NCBI GenBank assembly: GCA_030549495.1
Contig: JAUIRK010000473.1
Location: 1-64,000, forward strand
From: Nectonema munidae
Lineage: Eukaryota; Nematomorpha; Nectonematoida; Nectonematidae
Reading direction: 5' to 3'
Length of the DNA stretch: 64,000 bases
Shown: positions 60,177-64,000 of the stretch, in pieces
How positions within the stretch are numbered: position 1 is the stretch's first letter
How the letters are laid out: each line of letters opens with the position of its first letter
Made by a program: the position numbers and the translations under genes
The notes under the pieces: model-generated
What the model was told of the DNA's origin: nothing
Databases searched by the model: none
The model's input: the letters and a program-made list of their open reading frames with translations, nothing else

Positions 60177-60182
60177 AATAAA
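60177..60182 (+). promoter_or_regulatory. Poly(A) signal of right ems copy
   Basis: AATAAA 50 bases after the stop codon, followed by T-rich sequence. Confidence 0.6.
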
Positions 60183-60214
60183 TTTATATTTATTATTCTT
60201 AATTAAATCCACTT

Positions 60215-60387
60215 TCAAATGCTTTCTTTCACTAAGAAATATCTTGTCTTACGTGTTTCTGGATCTCTCGCTATGACAGAGAGCTTTAATTTGGGATCAG
60301 ACTCATGGATTAAGAGCAGTTGACTCATTTTTATTAGATTAAGGTCATATGCTATAAGTATTATTTCTTCTTTAAATAAATAAGGGT
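60215..60387 (-). CDS. Candidate terminal exon of an unknown convergent gene (right arm)
   Basis: Mirror of 36,120-36,292, with the same acceptor, reading frame and stop. Its AATAAA (TTTATT on plus at 60,189-60,194) is 12 bases from the ems signal. Same uncertainty as the left copy. Confidence 0.4.
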
Positions 60388-63300
60388 CTAAAGAGGAAAA
60401 AATTGATCCTGTATTCACAACTTTCCAAATTTTGTTCAATAAAAGTTTCACGAAAATTGTTGTATTTTTTCACTTTAATTCGTTTTGGTTACACCATGTG
60501 TAACAAGTGACTTTATGATGATTCCATCTTAAGAAGATTGAAAATTTTTCACTTTTTTGTTCAGTGGGGAAACAATTTAGAATACTTTTATAAAAATAAA
60601 TACAAGGACTAGTCCAGGGTTTCCTAACATTTGTATAGGAAGAGAAATTTTCCTCTCAAATAAGACGTTGAGAGGAGCACAGTCATCGATTTACCTAATT
60701 GAAGGCAGGGGTGGATCTAGAAGATATATAACCAACCAGGCTTTGGATGTATATAATTTTTACAACAAAATCAATAATCTTTCTGTACTTTTACCATTTG
60801 GCTCTCATTACATTTATCAAATTCATTCCCCTAGTACATATATATGTTATATGATTTGCATTTTTTTAGAATCAAAATGTAAAAAAAGAAAAATAAAATT
60901 TAATTAAAACATGTTTGCGTGAAGGATGTTGTAAACACGATGACCTTGAAAAATGAAAAATCAATAGCTTTCATTGTCGAAAGGATCGAAATAAGTAGAA
61001 CTTCTTCATAAAATTTAATATTAAATCACTTAATCTATATGAATAGATGTTTCTTGGTTTGCATCAGTTGAAAACTTTATTCTTGAAATGACTGGCCATT
61101 AATAAAAACAACGATTTTGGCGTCAAAGAAATTTACTCAAGTAACAAATTCTCGAATATACAATTTCCCAATATTTATACATATTAAAGAAAGTGCACGC
61201 CTATTTTCTTCATAATTACCCCAAAACAGTAACAGGGAATCCATTATTGAAGCTATTTTAAGCACATATCTGTTCAAGTTAGCTCAAAATGCAATCAACT
61301 ATTTAGTCGATTTTTGCAATCTTATTTATTTACTAACTCTTTCCATAGAACTTACTACGTAAGTACACTAAACCAAGATCGTGAGCGATTTCACTCTTTT
61401 GATCACAATATGTGCCAAAATTCATTCCAAAGAATCGCTATGCTAATTTTGGCGTACTTATATAATTTCTGAAATGACTTTTCCCATACATTGTAATAAA
61501 AGCAGCCAAATGGTTCCTTAGTTTCTGAATTATCCCAATAAATGATTCACTCGAAACAAACATCAAAGAGCCAATTTCATGACTTCTAAGTCTAAGCGTG
61601 AACTTACTTGATCGCAAGAATTCAGAATCAATTATAGGTAACGATCTTCAACCTATTACTTGACAATAACGCATCTCGAAATGATACGTCAAGATGTGCA
61701 TATAAAAAAACTTTTTTAACGAAAGTATCTAAAATTTAAGCCAGTAGAGATCTTCAACCTATTATAGGCGTGTCCACTCCCTTTTCAGGAGTAAAGTCTT
61801 TTCATTATATTTTGTAATTGTTTTTTTCATCTCTTATCTCATAAATTAGCACTTAATTGCTCGCCCTCAACTTCATCATTCTCACCTCTTTCTAAGTGTT
61901 TTGGAAAAAGTACTTTAATTATCTCCCCCATCTATAGCTTGTTCTCTCTCCCTTTCACATAAACAACGATAAACGCGAAACCATTATATTAGAGTTTGAT
62001 TCGGGTAATCCAAGAAACTTTGCATGAAATTTTTGAAATTTCTCTGGAATTCTCACTAACATGAAATAGTCAATAAGTGTTTATTCTTTTCTATATTAGT
62101 ATTTATATCAAATTAAATTCTTGCATTTGCGTATAAGAATTATTTATCAATTTATATAAAGCATAAGTTAGATCGAAATAGTTCAATTTTTTATAAATAA
62201 TAACTGGTATAATTATCATAAAAGAAAAAAAAACTTTAAAAAAATCAATAACATCCCTCAAAGTTTCCATAAAATTTTTTAAAGCTGTGGACATTTTTCA
62301 TACAAAGTTGAGATTGAGGTTAAGAAAGAAATAATGCTAATTAGTTACTTCCTTGTCTTTGAGTTTGAAATAAAAAAAAGTTTCAAAAATGTTAAACTTT
62401 GGACACAAACAATAATCATCAGATACCATATGCATTAAAGCTCCTGCTCGAGAATTAAAAGGGTTCTTTTCTTCTGGCTCTGGCAAATGACTCAATAAAA
62501 AAATTAATAATTTAGTTTTATACAATGCAAGCAAATTTGTTGATAATAAAGTTCGTTGAAACAAGATAAGATCAACGTTTTTTTCAAAATATTTTTTTTA
62601 AAAAGTTTAGCTTTAAAAAATGGTCTTGTGTAATTTTAGGTTTTAAATACAGATTTTAGATATGGAGGCCAATAATTTTTTTTTAAATATAATAAATTTC
62701 TCTAGGAAATATTTTATGGGAACATCAGAAACTCAAGCAGACGCCTCTTTGTTGAAAGCAAAAATTGAATATGAGTTGAGGTCTTTAAATCAAAGACAGC
62801 GATTTAACTAAACCAGGCCTTAGCCAATAAGACAGAATGCGCAAGACGAAAGCCTTACTTCAAGCTGTTAATTTTAACATGTGCTTCAAGTATAGAAATA
62901 TTTTCCATTGCAAATCTTGCTCTTTTAATACGCATTCATTATAGTCAAAGTTGATGTAAATTAAATTCTATGACATTAAAAAGTGGGAAAAATGATATTA
63001 TATCCTATCTATTAAGAATTTCACCTTGAACACACGTATAAAACACTAAAATACATTTAATGCATAAAGGAAAAATTAAATGTTCATAAATGTATTAAAA
63101 AATACTAGTAGAACGCATTATTATGGCTTCGAGCAAACTAATAAAAATAAATCATTTTTCAGATGAGAGCGTTTGCTACATTAATAGCCAATGCGCATAT
63201 CAAAACAAAAAATTCAAACAGATTTACAATCATAGCAACACACAACTAAAAATCACATAAAATGGAATGCTAGGATAACGACTGCATCAGGCTTTCTTTC

Positions 63301-64000
63301 CCTCTCAAAAAATTTAGAGTGGCATAAATTTGAAAAAAGTTTATTTCAAAAGTCAGAATTAATAAATATAAAATATTAGTGATATACATATATATATATA
63401 TATAATCAGAAAGATAAAAGAAAGTGCGCTTTTCATAAATAAAATGTGATGATTTCTAAAAATTGAAATAATTAACACTAAACGTTGATAAATCATGAAT
63501 AATGAATATTTAATTACGACAAGCTCTCATCGGCTACACACTACAGTGCATACGAATTGAGAAGACATCACCCACCATGGTGCAGTTAGTGATTCGCAAT
63601 TCTGCATGCCGTGCAAACACTTTAAGAGCACTGCAAAATTGCCAACAGGAAAATTGTCAAAACTCGCTCAACAAAGAGTATAACAGATACATCATAATAA
63701 AGTAAAAAGATATTAATAGTAATATGCACACATACACACGTATATATAAATTCTATTCGTGTATGTGTGTTGAAGAGTAATTAAATTTGAAAGTGGATGA
63801 CGCGTGCTCAGATGTTCGAATCAATTTCAGGTAAAAACGCTTCCCAAAGCTTAACGATCTAAATGAAGCAAAAATGTCAAAGATGAATTGAATGCAATTC
63901 TCAACATCCTTTACGCGTATGAAAGTTTCATGCAATTTGCTTTGCAGTAAAATTAGGCTTTTAAAATCAAAAATAGTTCCGTGCAATATTGTTGTACGTC
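60388..64000. other. Right arm outer non-genic region
   Basis: Mirrors 32,504-36,119. Nothing beyond the mirrored open frames and a (TA)n run near 63,390-63,405. The palindrome is still matching at the final base. Confidence 0.45.

Larger units (their letters stand above)
48526..64000. repeat. Giant palindrome, right arm (continues past the window)
   Basis: Reverse complement of 32,504-48,001. It is still matching at the last base of the window, so its length is a minimum. Arm-specific differences include a run of 33 C at 51,327-51,359 against 12 G in the left arm, and a 9-base duplication near 49,220. Confidence 0.97.

Overview
The window is AT-rich, intron-rich, transposon-laden animal DNA. 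The two recognisable host genes, a retromer-type sorting nexin (Snx1/2) and an empty-spiracles/Emx homeobox gene, both look invertebrate. Long AT-rich introns full of small DNA transposons, with no CpG-rich promoters, would fit an arthropod such as a parasitic copepod. The species is an inference and was not tested.

Layout. 1-12,486 is non-genic: a foldback element at the left edge, a degenerate tandem repeat, a broken Ty3/Gypsy relic with a candidate LTR (5,652-7,590, minus strand), a LINE scrap and a hAT-type MITE. From 12,487 to 30,814 nine plus-strand exons encode most of Snx1/2: the N-terminal acidic tail, the PX domain and nearly all of the BAR domain. Its first and last exons are not seen. 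Its introns hold most of the mobile DNA outside the palindrome: non-autonomous elements with readable target-site duplications, a 1.2-kb transposon with a transposase-like ORF, a LINE fragment, a hAT transposase fragment and TTAA-flanked MITEs. A pogo-like element with a nested hairpin and a further hairpin lie just past the last visible exon.

From 32,504 to the window end the sequence is one giant inverted repeat. The left arm (32,504-48,001) is the reverse complement of the right arm (48,526-64,000) around a 524-base unpaired centre. The arms differ by scattered substitutions, small indels, a 30-base indel and large changes in homopolymer length, yet share every transposon at the same site. 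Each arm carries a complete three-exon ems/Emx gene. The copies are divergent: the left is on minus (46,139 to 36,380), the right on plus (50,397 to 60,127), with start codons about 4.3 kb apart across the palindrome centre. The predicted protein is 243 residues, close to vertebrate EMX2, with an eh1-like N-terminal motif and a homeodomain split by an intron after residue 44. The right arm runs off the window, so its full length is unknown.

The main question is whether the palindrome is a real duplication or two haplotypes of one ems locus joined head-to-head by the assembler. The allele-like differences, and the fact that the last Snx exon is missing just before the palindrome begins, make the assembly explanation a serious possibility. 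I saw no CRISPR array, rRNA, tRNA or clear new multi-gene system. The palindrome with its duplicated homeobox gene and several TSD-defined MITE families are the notable content.
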